NCBI GenBank assembly: GCA_038496675.1
Contig: CM076650.1
Location: 20,442,661-20,506,660, forward strand
DNA length: 64,000 nucleotides
From: Rachycentron canadum
Lineage: Eukaryota; Chordata; Actinopteri; Carangiformes; Rachycentridae
Direction of reading: 5' to 3'
Positions 12,201-27,317 of this stretch are shown in pieces. Below the pieces are notes generated by a model. The model searched no databases. It was given only the letters and a program-made list of their open reading frames with translations, and was not told the DNA's origin. How positions within the stretch are numbered: the stretch's first letter is position 1; each line of letters opens with the position of its first letter. Both the position numbers and the translations under genes were made by a program.

Positions 12201-15200
12201 AGGCCAAGGAAAGCAGACAGATTTTGAAATAATGCAAAGGAAAGTTTGGATCTACAGCTGCATTACTAAAGCTTTAGCCTGTGTAGCAGTAGAGGCTCTA
12301 CATCCACCTGAGCATACCTCTTAGCTCATTATGTTTTACTTTCAGCTTGCACCAATATTTACAAATGAACATACCCAGAGCAGCTCCAGATGATGCAGAC
12401 ACTTACCCTGGTTTTGTTTGCGACCAGAAGCTGTTTCCTCCTGCAGATGATGATGTTCACTGGAGTTTACAGTGAACAGGCTCCTTTTGTGACAAGCACA
12501 TCTCAGAAAACAATTATTTTTATTGAAAGTAAAGAGAAAAAGAATGGGAGTAAATGCAGAAGAGCCACTGATAATGCAGTAGAAAAACAAGAACTACAAG
12601 AGTGTTTTTATGTAAATTCTTTTGAAGACTGATTTAAAATTGGATCTTGGTATTTTTTTATGCTTGATTTCGGGTTGTCTGTTTATCCGTCTCATTCTCA
12701 TGAACGTAATATCTCAGTAAGATCTTCACAGAACAACAAACATTCACTAAGACTCAAGGATGAACTGATTATATTTTGGTGGTGAAAGTTCAAGGTCATA
12801 GTGACATCACAAAACACAGCTGTGGCCTTGAGAATGTGATATCTTAGTTACACCTTGAGGGATAAAGAATTTGGCCGAAATATCCTCTTGGACTCAAGGA
12901 TGAACTGATTACGTTTTGGTGGTCAAAGGTCAAGGTTGTAATCACTTCAAAGAACATGGATTTAGTGAATGCAACATTTCAGTAATGCCTTGAGGGAGCT
13001 TCTTCAAATTTAGCACAAATCAAGGATGAACTGATTTCATTGTGTTGGTCAAAGTCACAGTGACCATGACCAGTGTGACCTCACATTTTAGCCATTTCTC
13101 AAGACTTCACACAGCAATTATGACCAAATTTCAAATAAATGAGGGCAGCGCGGTGGCTCGCCTGGTTCAAATCAAACCACTGGCTGCTTGCTGTCATCTC
13201 TCTCCCTGACCCTCCTGTATCTCTCACTGTGGCTGTCCAAAGAAAGGTGAAAAAATAAATTTTAAAAAATTACCCACAAATGGTTAGTATTCTTAAATGA
13301 GTCTGGATAAACAGGGGTATACTCTGAAGCTACAACTATGAGGTCACAAAAACACTGATGCATTCACTCAAATAGCCAGCCCTAGCTGTTTGTTTATTCA
13401 GTCGCTAGTCAGTGCTATAACCACACCATTATGTGTGTTTATCAGGTTTATCCGTAAGCAGGGTCTGGACCGTCTGTTCTACGAGTGTGACACCCACATG
13501 TGGAGGCTGGGTGATCGTAAAATCCCAGAGGGCATCTCAGTGGATGGAGGGTCTGACTGGTTCCTTCTCAACCGCATGTTTGTGGAATATGTCATCAACT
13601 CCAAAGACGACCTGGTCACCAACATGAAGCGCTTCTATGCCTACACTCTGCTGCCCGCAGAGGTAACACACGCAGACAAGTGTTTCTTAACCTCCGACTG
13701 CCAGGCTTTGTACTAACACTGCATCGTTTATAGAAGCAGGGCACACTGTTCTCTTTCCATGGCTGTGAGAAAGAACGTGGACAGAAAATCATAAAGTGAA
13801 GGGAAGGTGTAAAGGTTCACTTGGAAATTGGATGTTTATCACGAGCTACTGTGAAGCTCTGTCTGCTGCTTTTCTATTTCCTTTTGGATAGTGTGAAAAA
13901 AGTAATAAAGGAAAACAATTTTCTAATTTTCTCTCTGTGTCTCTGCTTCCCTCCCTTTCTCCCTCTCTCTGCCTATCCGAATTTGTTTTACACTTCCCAG
14001 TCATTCTTCCACACAGTGCTGGAGAACAGCGCCCATTGCGAGAGCATGGTGGATAACAACCTGCGCATCACCAACTGGAATCGTAAACTGGGCTGTAAGT
14101 GCCAGTACAAGCACATCGTGGACTGGTGTGGCTGCTCCCCTAATGATTTCAAGCCTGCAGACTTCCACCGCTTCCAGGTAATGACAATACAAAGCACCAA
14201 CATTATTGTCTACAGCCGCTTATAATCGATCAGCTAAGGACTCTTAGAGGTAGTGTGGTTAAAAATGGCTAACAATTTTCATATTTTCAGCGCTTGTTAT
14301 TTAAGATATTTAAATCATTTGCAAAAGAAGCGGATCACCTCTCATTACATACTAGACAAAATCCCTGATAAACTAATGGCACTCTTCATATTATCTACAG
14401 ATAATTCATAGTAGTCAAGGTCATTGTAAACATGTTTCGAAAGCTGTGCTCCCTCCTCTGTCTTTGTGTCACAGTCATCTAGGACCCTAAAAAGTTACTT
14501 GGGACCTAAGACACCTGTGGAGCTGTTTTGAATTTAAAATGAATATTGAAATGTAGCTTTTATTCATAAGTCTTTTAGTGTATAAAAATTAAACTGTCTC
14601 CTTGTAAAAGGTCCTCACATCAAGCAGAGACATCTGATAAACCTAAAATCAGAATGAAAAGAATACATCACACTGGTGGATGATTTGAGCGCATACACCT
14701 CAGTGCATCGTGGGAAATTAACAGTCAATCTCTAAATTCTCTGCCCTCAAGGTCTGTCCTCTCACCCTCAGCCTCCAGCTTGTTCCCACAGCCTTCACAA
14801 TCAATATGTGCAAAATGACGTCTTTATTAGTATGACCCAGAAAGGGGAAAAAAAATTAATTGTAATTAGATCCTCCCTGCATTGGGTATGAGGGGGAGCA
14901 GAGGGTTAGTTAGCTTTTCAAAATGAAAGCGAGTGGCGGTGACTCTGGGACCCCAGAGAAATTCAGTGTCACAGTTTGACTCGTAATGTGCTCCTACAAA
15001 GTATAAGCTGTGGTGCAAAGTGAAAACACTCTTCTTCAGTTAAATATGCTTTAAGTGCTGTGACTCACTTCATCTCTCCTGTCCTTCATATAACAGTCAA
15101 AGCCGTCGCGCTGACCTCAGTTCTCCTTCCACCAGACCTGACTGCCGTCTGTCTCGCCTCAGTCTCTGGCAATTCAGTGCCTGCACATTACCACAGGTCC

Positions 15201-18200
15201 TTGGCACTGCTGCTGAGTCTGGTTGGCACCCTGGTATCAGTGAAGTCCAACCCTGGGAACAAAGCAGCCTTTCCAGAAGCCAGCCAGGCTCTGGTATTAA
15301 TAGGACTTAATATCCCATTGAGCACACGATCCAAGTTTCCCTTTGAACCTCAGCAGAGGGAAAGATACAGACAGTTAAAGTAGGCTTGAATTTGTTTTGC
15401 AGATGAGAGGAATAATTCAAGGTACAACTGTTGAGTTTCCCACATTGTGATTTTTGAAGTGCACTCAACAGGGGAGGGGTTATTCTCAAGACAAAGAGCG
15501 TTGCTGTGCCTTTTGTCTTAGAGCATCATTGTTTAGTAATGTGTTTCAGAATGAGGTGCATTTGGGAAGTCTGCTGGAAAGACAGGCTGTGACAGGTTGC
15601 AGCTTTCAGATGACTGCACAGAGGGCATGTCAGAACACAAGGTCTGGGAATGTGTAGATGCACTAAAAGTCCCTCCTTCATGTTTCATTTGATATCTCCA
15701 GCCAATCACAGAGGTTGCATTCCCCGCAGTGGCCACTCCACCCTCAGAAACCTGTGAAGTCTCAGAAATGTGCCACAGCTTCATTAGTTCTCTCTCTCTT
15801 TTTTTAGCAGGTAGTACAGAGGTGTTTAGTGCTGGGTAACTATCAGTAAATAGTTTTTTGACTGGGAAAGAAAAGATGTCTTTATGTGGAAGCCAAGCTG
15901 TGGAGGCGGCAGATTTCATAATGCACCATCAACCACAGGAGCAACAGTGTGGCAGGGACAGAGAGGGTGAGAAAGAGATGGGTGGAGTGGAGGAGGCCAG
16001 TCAGAGCAACACAAACAAGGAACTGTTGAAGGAAGAGAAAATGAATGGATGTAAAAACACAGACAGGTCTGAGAAATCATACAGCTGCTGATGTAAGCCA
16101 TCGTCTTACCCTGGGCACCCTTGTCCACTAACACTGAGTATAACTCCTGTGATCAAGCTGTCGGACACAGATGCTCAGAGTAACTGGCAGCCTCAGCGAA
16201 GCATCCAAAATCCCTTCATCAATAGGTGCATTGTTATGCCATTAGGGTTTTAAAGACTTCTTCCACTACATCATTTGACCTGTGTCTGAAACAGCAATCA
16301 CAAAGTATTTAATTCCTCCACTCCCATAAGAGGTAAGGTAATTAAGGTATTTAAGATGGATAGTTTCCTTGTTAATTCAACTATTATACTGGATGTGTTG
16401 TGGTGACTCACTGGAATAATGTTTAATTGACTAAAGAGAACCACGAAGTGCAATGGTTTCCAAGTTTTTAACTTTAAGACTTGAAACCTTAAAATTAACC
16501 AATGTCAGTCCTGTCGCTTTATTTAGAATCATTTTCATAGCCCTGGACTGTGTGATCGACTGGTGACCTGTCCAGGATGTACTGAGCCCTCACCCAATGT
16601 CAGCTGGGATTGGCTACAGCCCCCCTGTGACCCTACTCAGATAAGCGGTATAGACACATATGTATGGATGTATAGATGGATGGATGGATGGATGGATGGA
16701 TGTCACCATTTGACACTACTGTCCATCTTGAGTCCAACATTGTTACAGGAGTGCAGTGCTAAAAGAACTTTTTCACCTCACAACACCTCAAATTTGTCTC
16801 AAAACTCCATGTAAGCATCCTGACTCTCAGGCCCGGATACTCCTGACATAGGCCTAGTGCATATAGACAATTTGTTCTGCAAGAAAAAGAATGAGATTAA
16901 TTATAAGTTATTGTGTGTGATAAATAATTCGCCACACCATAGAAAAAAGGGTTTATCTCCTTTTTATCTGCAACCTTCTACCACCTCTACTCTACCTTCT
17001 AGCTTCACTTTCTTTCTTCTCTGCCCACACATTACTTCCACACACATCAGCACATCACATTTGTTCCCCTGCCATACTGGCACACCACCATGGCTTAATC
17101 TTCTCCTTTTTTCTTCCCTTTATCTCATCCCTCCCTGCTTTGCTGTTGTGGTCCCCTCCCTTCCTCCCTCTCTCCCTTTCCCTCTGCAGCAAACGGTGCG
17201 GCCCACCTTTTTTGCCAGGAAGTTTGAAGCCAGTGTGAACCAAGAGATAGTGAACCAGCTGGACGCCTACCTGTTTGGATCGTTTCCCCAAGGCACGCCG
17301 GCACTAAACTCCTACTGGGAGAACGTGTATGACGAGCCAGATGGCGTGGCCACCCTGTCTGACACGCAGCTCACGTACTACCATTCCTTCTCACGCCTGG
17401 GCCTGGCCAGGGCCACTGCCTCTCTGCAGGGAAACCCAAAGGATCACAGCTGCAGGTTTGTTTGGTAAACACATGCAGATTCACCTATGCAAATACATTT
17501 TTTTTTTTTCTGTTCTGCATCTCCACACACCCCATCATCATCACAGCATCATCGCACACCTGCACCCGCATCCACAGGTGCACTGCAGTTCAATTTTGCT
17601 CTCAATAGCCGCCCATGAGAATTGAGCATGAGAAAGCAAAACATGTATAAAAAAGCTTTTGTGTCTCTGTTGTCTCTGTTTGGGATCACATGTCATTGAA
17701 GGAGGACAACAATGAATAGCAGCTGAGAACTCTGGGTAAACTTTGGGCTATTCATTTTGTAACATGATCTTTTACTCTGTCAATGTACCCCCAAGATAAT
17801 GAGGCTATATAGGTCATAGCATTGAAAGCTGTCCATTCAGGCTACTGTATTATTGGCGGACATGTATGAACTCCAGAGAGCTGTTAACATATGTTAACAC
17901 AGAGTTTTCATATAGTTCATATTCAATGGCCAATCGGAACATTTCAGCCTGTTGTACTTCATTAAGGATTTTGACAGCTAATTTTTTCAGTAGCATCTGG
18001 CATAGGAGCATTTTAGGTTAACTTGCCTTCAGTTTATTCACACAGCGTTGAAACCCCAACGTAAAACGTTTCAAAAGCAAATGACAAATTAATAATGCTG
18101 ATTCAGAACAGAAAGTAGAGATGTGAATTTGTGTGACTCAATACGTCTCATAACAAGCAACTTACATCGAAAACAAAAGCAAAAAAATGCAACACCTACA

Positions 18201-18883
18201 CCACTAAAAAAAACATTAAGACGGCATCTTTATATTCTGCTTAATGATATCAGCAAACATTAAGGTGATTTCTACCACTTTTTTCCCTCATGAGACAAGG
18301 TAATGCAATTTAAACAGAACACAGCATGAAGGGAAACAGTTATTTTAACAGTATATGAAGACACACTGTTCTGATCAGCTATAGTGTCTTTGGTAATCGT
18401 CCATGATGCTAATTCTTATTGTTCTCCTCAGGAAATTTGTACAAATCCTCAGGTGGTTGATAGCATCTTCGTTCGCTGTTGTAGTTTCCCCCCTGCTGCA
18501 TTGTGGGTGTTCTGTAAAGTCCTGTGGGTAAAGCCAAGCAGAAAGAGGAAACATGTTTCCATCTGTCAAACCTCAAAACCATCTCTCCGCTACAGCTGGT
18601 TCTAGTCATGCACTGCATCTGTTAAAAGAGAGATCAAGAGCAGACCAAGGGAAAGGTGGCTGCATATGTGCGTGCATGTGTGTGTGCGCATGTATGCGTG
18701 TGTGTGTGAGAGAGTGTGAGAAAAGGTGTGTGTATTTGCATGAGACAGATCTGTATCATTGCCAAGAAATGAAGCATTTCCTCTGGGCAAACAGGCAAAG
18801 TCAGCCTTTAACATTTACATGTAACAATCTCAGAGGTCACAAAGCAAGGAAACAGAGAGAACTACTGAAAGTGTATGTGCGTA

Positions 18884-18941
<58 letters not shown>

Positions 18942-21447
18942 TGGCGTAGGTTTTGTTTGTGTGAGTTGAGAGTGATCCTATTGATGTGTATACGTGTGTA
19001 TGTTCCTTCCTTTTAACATATACACAAAGACGTGTCACCTTATGTGTGTGAGTTGCATTAAGCGTTTTGGGTCAAGTTGTCTGAGTGATGTATTAGTGTT
19101 TCACTCAGCTAAGGCCAAAGGATTCCAATGCATTTTATTTGGGGTGGAGCTATACAGATAAAGGGCTATATAAATGCTTCCTTTTTACATTTACATTTTA
19201 CATTAAATCTTTTTCATTATTTCTCTGTTGAGGTAAAAGTAAATTATTTGCTGTGTCTCTTGATCAGACAAAACAAGACATTTGAAGACGTCACAAAAGC
19301 CTGTGGGAAATCATAACAGGCATATTTCACTTTTTTCTGGCACTTTTGTAGAAGAAACTATTAATCAAGTGATCAAAATACATTTAGCAGATAAATTAAT
19401 AAGGAAATTAATCATAATTGCATCCCCAATTAACATTACATTTTAAGGCACACAGCTAGGTGCTTGATTTTAGCATTAATTACCTTCAAATCTTGATCTT
19501 TGAAAAACCCACAAGGGTATTTATCATTTCTTATCTCTTTTGTGAGGGTTTTTCCAGCACAACAACAATAAATAACAGGTGAAGATTTTGAACCCATTCC
19601 CTGTAATTGCACCTCTTTTTCCTGATCAAAAGATAAATATCAGTTATACTGGTTAACACTGATATCTCATTCCAATATTTCATTTATTTATTTTCACAAA
19701 AAAATAATTCATTTATGTGATCATTGTGTTTCGGACATTTATTGTTGTCATATTGTCATAACCTGAGAAACTGGTTAAAATATTTTTGTCTTCAAACAAA
19801 CAGTGTTGGGTGGAGGAATCTTGAATCTATTCTTGAAATCAGCTGACCTCTGTGAGTTGAAAGTAGAGGTAACACATGAGAGACCCAAACTGGTCTTAAC
19901 CCTTTTCTTACTGTTAGGACTGTACAATATATATAGGTAAAGGTGCAACATTTTTTGTGCATTGTTTGCACCGCATTGTGCATTGTGGTGCTACAGAGAT
20001 GCCCCAGCCCACAAATCATATTCTCCAGATGTAAAGGAAACCTAAAAAGGTTTGTTTAGCTTTTTTTTCTTTTTCTTTCTTTTGTTTTTTGCGAATCATA
20101 CAACCCTACTTAGTAGAACATCATTATTTAACTCACAGTGTCAGACAGCCGTCATAGTCCTACCTGCTCTGTCATAAACTGATCCCTGTAGCATTACCGG
20201 ATGAATGACTAATACACTATACCTCACTGGTCTGTGTAATATAGAGCGTTACTAATACTCTTACTGTGTTTAAAGGCAAATATATGACTCTACTATATGA
20301 CGTATAAGAGCTACAACTAGTCACAAGGCTGCAGTGAAGCATTGATCAGGCTAAAAAAAAGCAGAAATAAAAGCTGAAATGAGCGTGGTGATTCTCTCTT
20401 AATTCAACCACACTCTGCTTCATAGACCTCATAATTGAATACACTATGTGTGTGGCAAGATGGCAACACTGCACAAGGCCTGCCTGGAGCTTTCTTATTT
20501 ATGTTTTATTGATCTGGAATTTTACTGATAAAGTCAAGTAATTAAAACCAATCAAATTTTCTGCTTTCAAGACAAACGCAAGTCACAACAGATGAGTCGT
20601 CATTTGTGTCTCATGTCTCAACTCTGCCCATGCAGTATATGGTTTATTTGTTATGAGCACTGATGTAAAACTAATATAGTCTAATACAATGGACCTGGAA
20701 TAAACCTCCAGACCTATTATTTTGTACACCCCATTCAAATCTAAACAGTAGACTCTTCTCTGTACAATACAATACAGTTAAACGGCAGCCTCCACAGTTG
20801 ATTCAACACCTATTTAACACTGTTTCAACAAATTCATAATCAAACATCATAATCTTCATGAGGGAGGATTTTTTTTTTTTTTTGCTGGACTGCTGTATTA
20901 GACTGCATTAGTTTTAGATAGGTGTTCCTAATAAGCCAACGACTGAGCATGTAGAATACAGATGTGGCACCAACAGATGGATAGGTCAGCCTCAGTGTGA
21001 GACTGGAGCAAAAGAGAGGAAAAGGCCACAGAGAGGGATTTGGCTCTTTTAGAAGCCTGCTGCGACTCGACTGGAGAGACTATGGTGTAAAAGCCTGAAT
21101 GGCGCTTCTGTGCAGCCTACGCCCCGGCCCCCACTCTCTGGCTCTCACACTGGCATCCACACCACATCTCTTTTGGGAAAGACAGGGCAGGGAGGAGTGA
21201 GAGCCGAGAGACGAGGACAGAAAGCAAGATGAAAGAAGAGGAGAGGAGCAAAGAGGAAACGGCAGATGGGAGAATAGAGAGGAGGAGAGAGTGAGCAGGG
21301 GAGGAGGCAGTGTGCACTGCTATCCTTGTGGGTGTAAATATTTGCTGTTCTGCTTGTCAGGGTAGCATTTACTGGGACGGGTTGACTCCTGGTCCTTTAG
21401 TAGAATACTGATGAGGCCATAGGCACTGGGGAGCAGGGAGAGACAGT

Positions 21448-21503
<56 letters not shown>

Positions 21504-24500
21504 ACCCTGGCACATGTAAAACCCGTCTAAGGAAGCAGAAGAGACAAAGGATGACAAATCTGGGCAAGAAGAAGGAGTGTGCAGAGAGCAGCTGTGGAGC
21601 GTTCCCCAGCAGTGCCCACCCTGGCCCATTTTTTGTTTTTCCAGAAGTCACTCGGGCTGGCGGCCCCAAGGGCCGGCCCTCTGCCACGTATGAAGCGACG
21701 CACAAACAACCAACAGTCTAATCAGAGGGGCAAGACCTTCATTCGGCTTCAGCTGACTAGATGACCCACTTCAACTTTGTTATGCAGACTTGTAATGTGT
21801 TTAGTTGGATCATGTGGGTGTGTGTGTGTGTGTGTGCATTCAGAGCTCTGACTAATCTGAATCTGCTGCCAATACGGCCCATGACTATCTGTAATTTTCG
21901 GCTTTGGTCTTGACTGTCACGTGTCGTCTTTAACTGTAACTGTAACCAGAACACATGTTGTAGTAGCCGTCACATTGCACAGCCACGATCAGTATGGAAG
22001 AGAGTTGGTATTTACTCACTCAATAGTTGTCAAAGGTACTTAAGCTCTAATGTAGTGTTCACCAGCCTGTTACTCAACTTTGATCTTGTCATGTACAAGC
22101 ATAAAAAACAACAAGCACTGAATCGGATCAACATGGTCTACGTATGTCTTTGACCAAATGGTTTTCTGTCACTAAATTAATGTCCAGAGTGTCACATACT
22201 CAGAGCACAATGACCCCCCCTCACCATCACAGTGTGAGCATACGTTAGCCTCTAGCCACATTAGCATATCTTTGGCCAGCCCCTGAAAAATGGCACAGCA
22301 GGTAGCTCTGTGACTATCAGCTTCATTAATGGTTTCTCACTCTCTCCCCGCTCTGCCAGGTACTTCCCCATGGGCCACCCTGTGTCAGTGCATCTCTACT
22401 TCCTATCAGACCAGTTCCAGGGCTACTTGGTGAAGCACCATGCCACCAATCTGGCCACTAGCAAGCTGGAGACCATGGAGACCTGGGTGGCGCCCAAAAA
22501 GAACTTCAAACTAACCACCCAGTCAGGCAGCACATTCAGCAGGTTGCAGTTCGCAGAGGTGAGTCAGCGTTTTGGCTTCCATGGTGGAGCATTTATTTTT
22601 AATTTACATCTAAGTCACTTGTTTGGCATGAGTCACAAATCAGTGAGTGGTTTCCAGTGTCAGGAAATGAGTTCCATTAAAACCCTAAGCACCACACAGG
22701 AAAAACACAGCTATTCAGTATGTAATTAGAGGTGAGATATAAAGCTCATTGCCATGGTGACCTTATATTCATTGCTATGGCGACCTTGCCAAGACTCATA
22801 GCGCCGCATCACCACACATTTTGGTTCCTGTAATGGCCTTGTAAAATGTAAATTGATTGAATTAATCTAAGTTTATAGGGATGAGCGCTTCATGTGCTGC
22901 TTATTTGTTGTTTCCTAATAGAACGTCTTCTCACCTTCACACTGGAATGCTTCCCTTGATTGTCTTGTTATGTTAATCTGTGTTTCTGTTTACCACAATG
23001 CCTGTTTAGGACATGGCCACACGGCGGTGATGTGACAGCAACAGAGTGTCTTTTTAAAAAGGACAAAATTAACCGAGTGAATGTAAATTGACCTTTTTCT
23101 CCAGTTTATCGTGTGCAGCTTTGCAGGAGGCAGAAATGTCAACAAATTTGTGAATCCGTTTGTTTGCTTCGTTTGTGCCTGTGGACCACAGTCACACACC
23201 TTAAACCTGTTTGACCTTTTCCGGCAGTCATAGAGTGAACTCAAAGCCATCGAGACACTCAGCCGCCGCGCAGCTCCCTCTTTACTAAACTCTGTTTGTG
23301 TGTCTAGCCTATGAAACCGTGAGTGACAGAGAAGTGATGTGAGCTGTGGCTTTTATCTGGATGCTCAGCTCGAGAAAGCATTCACTGTCTGGCACTGTGC
23401 AATGGCTGTCAGTCAGTCAGTCTGTCCATCTGTCATTCAAAACGGGAGCAGAAAGAGCTTAAATAAGACAGCGTGGCGGAGCTGCAGTAGCTCTGTGCTT
23501 TTTGTCAATTTAGCAGATATGACCCATTATACTAAAGCTAAACGCTGAGAGTTTGCTAGATAAACCATATGGTTGGCTTAACAATGTGTTCCCTGTCCTC
23601 CTTTAGATATAAAGGAAGACAGATATGTCTTTCTTTTCACTCTTCTACTGCTGTCTCCCAGCTGGCTTTATAGGCCTTTTTACAGCATGAGTTACTGTAG
23701 CACCACTTACAGCCTGCACAGTTAAAATTAGTATTTCACCTCAAGTCAGATTTGACATTGAGAGGTATACTACACTGCGTTGGATAAATCTTATACAGTA
23801 GAATGACTGACTTTGACTGATGGTGTAGTCCTCACTCTACCACTATGTGCAACATGATGATATAATCTAATCCAGTACAACAGCTTCACAAACTAAAACC
23901 TCAAAAATGCTTTGTAAGCCTCAGAAAGCTGTTACATCACTGTTGTATTTGATACCATAATGTGCTCCATAATTTTGTCCAGACTTTGATCAACCTGAGT
24001 TTTTTATTCTATTATTATTTATTTTATTAGTAAGAGTTCCCCTTTCTAACATCTGCAATATCAAAGCTGAAAATTAGATTTTTATGTGACATAATATAAT
24101 ATATTGAGCCGAGCCTCAATGAACAATGTGGAGTTTAATGTGACCACTTCCTGTCTCATCTGCATGCAAAGTGTTGCTGTTCAGACAATGCAATGTCAAA
24201 GCAAAGGGACTTTTTTCAGCTTTGGAGGGTACATAGTTGAAATTTATTGTTGTTAGAAAAAGACACTGGAGTTTTTTTGATTGTTCCCTTTATTAGAAAA
24301 CTAGCTGGTCAGTGTGGTCCCTAAATGTAGTCAGAGACCCCTTCTGTATATATGTCATCTCATTTTTATTCTGAAAATACATGGTTAGGTGTTGTGAAGT
24401 ACTGTAGTGAGAGACCATCTAAGCAGTTATTTTATGTATATCAGTAGCTGAACAGAAAAGTTTATTCTGCTATTTTATTTCTTGCCAAGAGTTAGATGAA

Positions 24501-27278
24501 AAGATAAATGTCGCTTTGAAAGGAGCGTTTGAACAGCCGGTTATCTTAGCTCAGACAAAAACTGTACATGGAAGAACCAGAAGTTTATAATCTCTCATAA
24601 AACCAAAATGTGCTATTTTTTTTGCATTTTTCTTGTTTTTTACTTTTGAACCAAACAAGAGTTAGCATGTCAATAAGTGGGTTTTAGTAGTGTCGGTTTT
24701 CCAGTGGTAAGATAAGCTCACAGGCTGCTAGTGCTGGGTTTATATTCATCTAGATATTAAAGTAGTATTAATCCCACAAATGTATCACACAACTGTATTG
24801 CACAACTCATCTTGCCCCTTTTACCACGTTTTCTTTTTAGCACAAAATGTCCTTGAACTCTGCTCTCCACCCTCCATTCCTCCATCCTTAGCCCCACAGA
24901 GTATCTTTATTAGCAAGCATCCATCCAGCTTACCCATAGTCCCTCAGTTAGTGTAAACGTTGCCCCAGGGGAGTCCTCTGATGATGGTGATGAGCACCTG
25001 TGTTTGATTATCCCTCAAAAAAGTGCCACTAATAACCCTCTGAAGAGAGCTTGAAGAGAGCATTTGTGCTCTGTGGGTTTAAGCAAAGCCGGATGCAGAC
25101 TGAGACTGTCCACGCCACAGCCTGATAAAAATTGACTTTTTGTCTTATTTAATGGAGGTGTCAGACTTTGGGCGCCTGTAAGCCAGTGACGTAGAAGCAT
25201 GTTGTGCAAGGTTGCAGGGTCAGAAGAAAGAAATGGAAAAGAGGTGGATTATGAGATGGGATCATTTTATGTTTTCTGTTAGTAAGATAGGGAAATAAGA
25301 GGGGTAAACAAGTAATATGAGTAAAAGTCATGAATGATGAGGCATGTGTGAAGAAAAGTAATACGAGTGAGGGTTAAATCTGCTGAATTTATCCATAACT
25401 AGAGTGGAAAGTGTGAGCAAACTGTGTGAGAGCCAGCACAATACATAAAATAGGGGTAATTGAAAAAAGTGAGGGGGGGTAGAGGTCCGATCGGTATTAG
25501 TTCCACAAAAGCATGTTCTTCTAAGTACAGCTGTAAGCAAAAGATGGTCATAAGCCTCCGACTTGGTGAGCGGTCATAAGACTTGATTGGGTATAGGTCT
25601 TAAGCCAAAGCTTATTGGGTAGAAGCAGCAAGGGACAGGTTGAGTATGAAGGTCATTGTAAGCTATAGGCTGAGGCTGAAATGGGCCAAAAGTTAATCCC
25701 TGTTTGACCCACTTTCATACTGGAAGAAAGAGTTTCTTGATACTCTTGGCTTCCTACAGATATACCTTGACAGTCTTAGTCTTAGAAAAGGATAAGTGTT
25801 TGCAATGTTTAAAATGTTACTGAAAATAGTTAAATGTTCCAGCAAACTTTTAGCTAGTGAGAAAACAATACTGTGTACAGTCTGTGTAGGCATAAGGACC
25901 CCAAGCTCTGTATAAAATACAAAAGGTCAATTTATAGTAGCATTTGTTTTACAATTTAGTAGCAGGAAATATTGTCTTCTACCCAGTGATTGACTAGTGA
26001 CCAGGATCAGGATTGAGTTTGTTACCATCTCAGAGACATTGCCCATATACAACCTTTCCTGTCAAAGGAAGACACCCAAACACTTTGTGTTAAACAGACT
26101 CCATTCTTGTATTGAACAAATGCATGCATTACTCCAGTTTTACAGGCTCTTTATTGCATATAAAATGCAATATGTAGTTTACTAGCATCAGAACTTTATT
26201 AATTATATATATCTATATTAATTATTTCATATGTTTGTTTTTGTTTTTATCTTATTTTGTCTCTCATCTTACCTTTGTATTTGTGTAACTTTCATTGATG
26301 TAAGGTGCTTAATGTATGAACTGTGCTCTACAAATGAAGTTAGTGTCATTACTATAATTATTATTATGAGGCAGCCAGTTAATAAGATGCACCTTATTAA
26401 CCTGTTTGTACATACCACTTGTGTGGTCTGCGGAAGCTGCCCTCTCAAATGGCCTGAAACTGTTAGAAGATGTGGAACGTGGACTGCTGCACCAATGCAT
26501 AATCTATGTTGCACTCAGTTGCCGAAACAACTGGCAGGAACCAAGTCTCAGGTCTTGCCAGCACATGCTGCCTCCTACCCACAGCATGTGAACACTGTCA
26601 GACTCTCCCTCTCACAACTCTAACTTTAGTCTTCTGTCTGCAGGCGCTCTCCCAGTGGATTATAGTGAGATTCCTCTGTCAATACTCCCTTCATTTCTTT
26701 CGGGGGCTTAGAATGAGTGTGCTGCCAATCAATCAGGGATATAATGTGTTCCAGCGAGTTAGCCTTGAATAAAGTAATGAGCTACTGAGGTGCCAGACAA
26801 GAGAGTTGATTAGTAATTTTAAGAGAAAAGAACCAAGGTCCAAGGGGCAGAAATGGCAGAGGTCATTCCAATAATTGAGATGAAAGGGAGGTGTATTTTA
26901 CGAATGGCCAAGACACTCGCACTTTTTCTCTGAGTATCTCATTTATGCAAGTTGTGCCTATTTATACTGTTCATCGCAATCTCAATTCTCAAAGGATGTA
27001 ATACAGAGTCAGTTCCAGTCAGCCATTGATCGTCCAGCAGGGTGAGGCTGTGTTAATCAGCTACCATTGTAAGGATGACCGCTTTCTAAAGCCACTATCC
27101 CTCTCACATTTCTCTCACCCAGACATCTTTCACTGTCAATGCATGTGTGTGTGTATTGCCTCTCTCTCTATCACCCACTCACTACCATCAATCTCGATCT
27201 CCATGCCCGTATTTCTGCATACCTCACAGTTTTGCAGTTTAACACACATACACACACACACACACATACACACACACA

Positions 27279-27317
<39 letters not shown>

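Larger units (their letters stand above)
11337..13445 (+). other. xylt1: intron 6 of xylt1
   Basis: This 2.1 kb intron contains a CA-rich run (11455-11497), a conserved-looking segment with paired AP-1/MARE-like sites (11540-11775), a three-unit tandem repeat (12690-13110) and a SINE remnant (13141-13270). Confidence 0.85.
17456..22359 (+). other. xylt1: intron 9 of xylt1
   Basis: This 4.9 kb intron contains TG microsatellites (18889-18937, 21446-21501), an 18-bp perfect palindrome (17882-17899), a minus-strand DNA-transposon end (20780-20940) and a purine-rich stretch (21170-21310). Confidence 0.85.

Noticed and set aside
12690..13110. CRISPR-like spaced repeats
   Set aside because: Units are long, diverged and contiguous in an animal intron; they are a eukaryotic tandem repeat, not a CRISPR array.
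13988..14203. Two minus-strand open frames
   Set aside because: They are antisense to the xylt1 exon 14001-14177.
16857..17189. Upstream extension of the open frame before exon 17190-17455
   Set aside because: The pyrimidine tract and CTGCAG acceptor mark it as intron. The extension (SPFYLQPSTTSTLPSSF...) has no family similarity.
22559..22569. AP-1-like TGAGTCAGC just after exon 10
   Set aside because: It overlaps the splice donor consensus GTGAGT, so the match is probably incidental.
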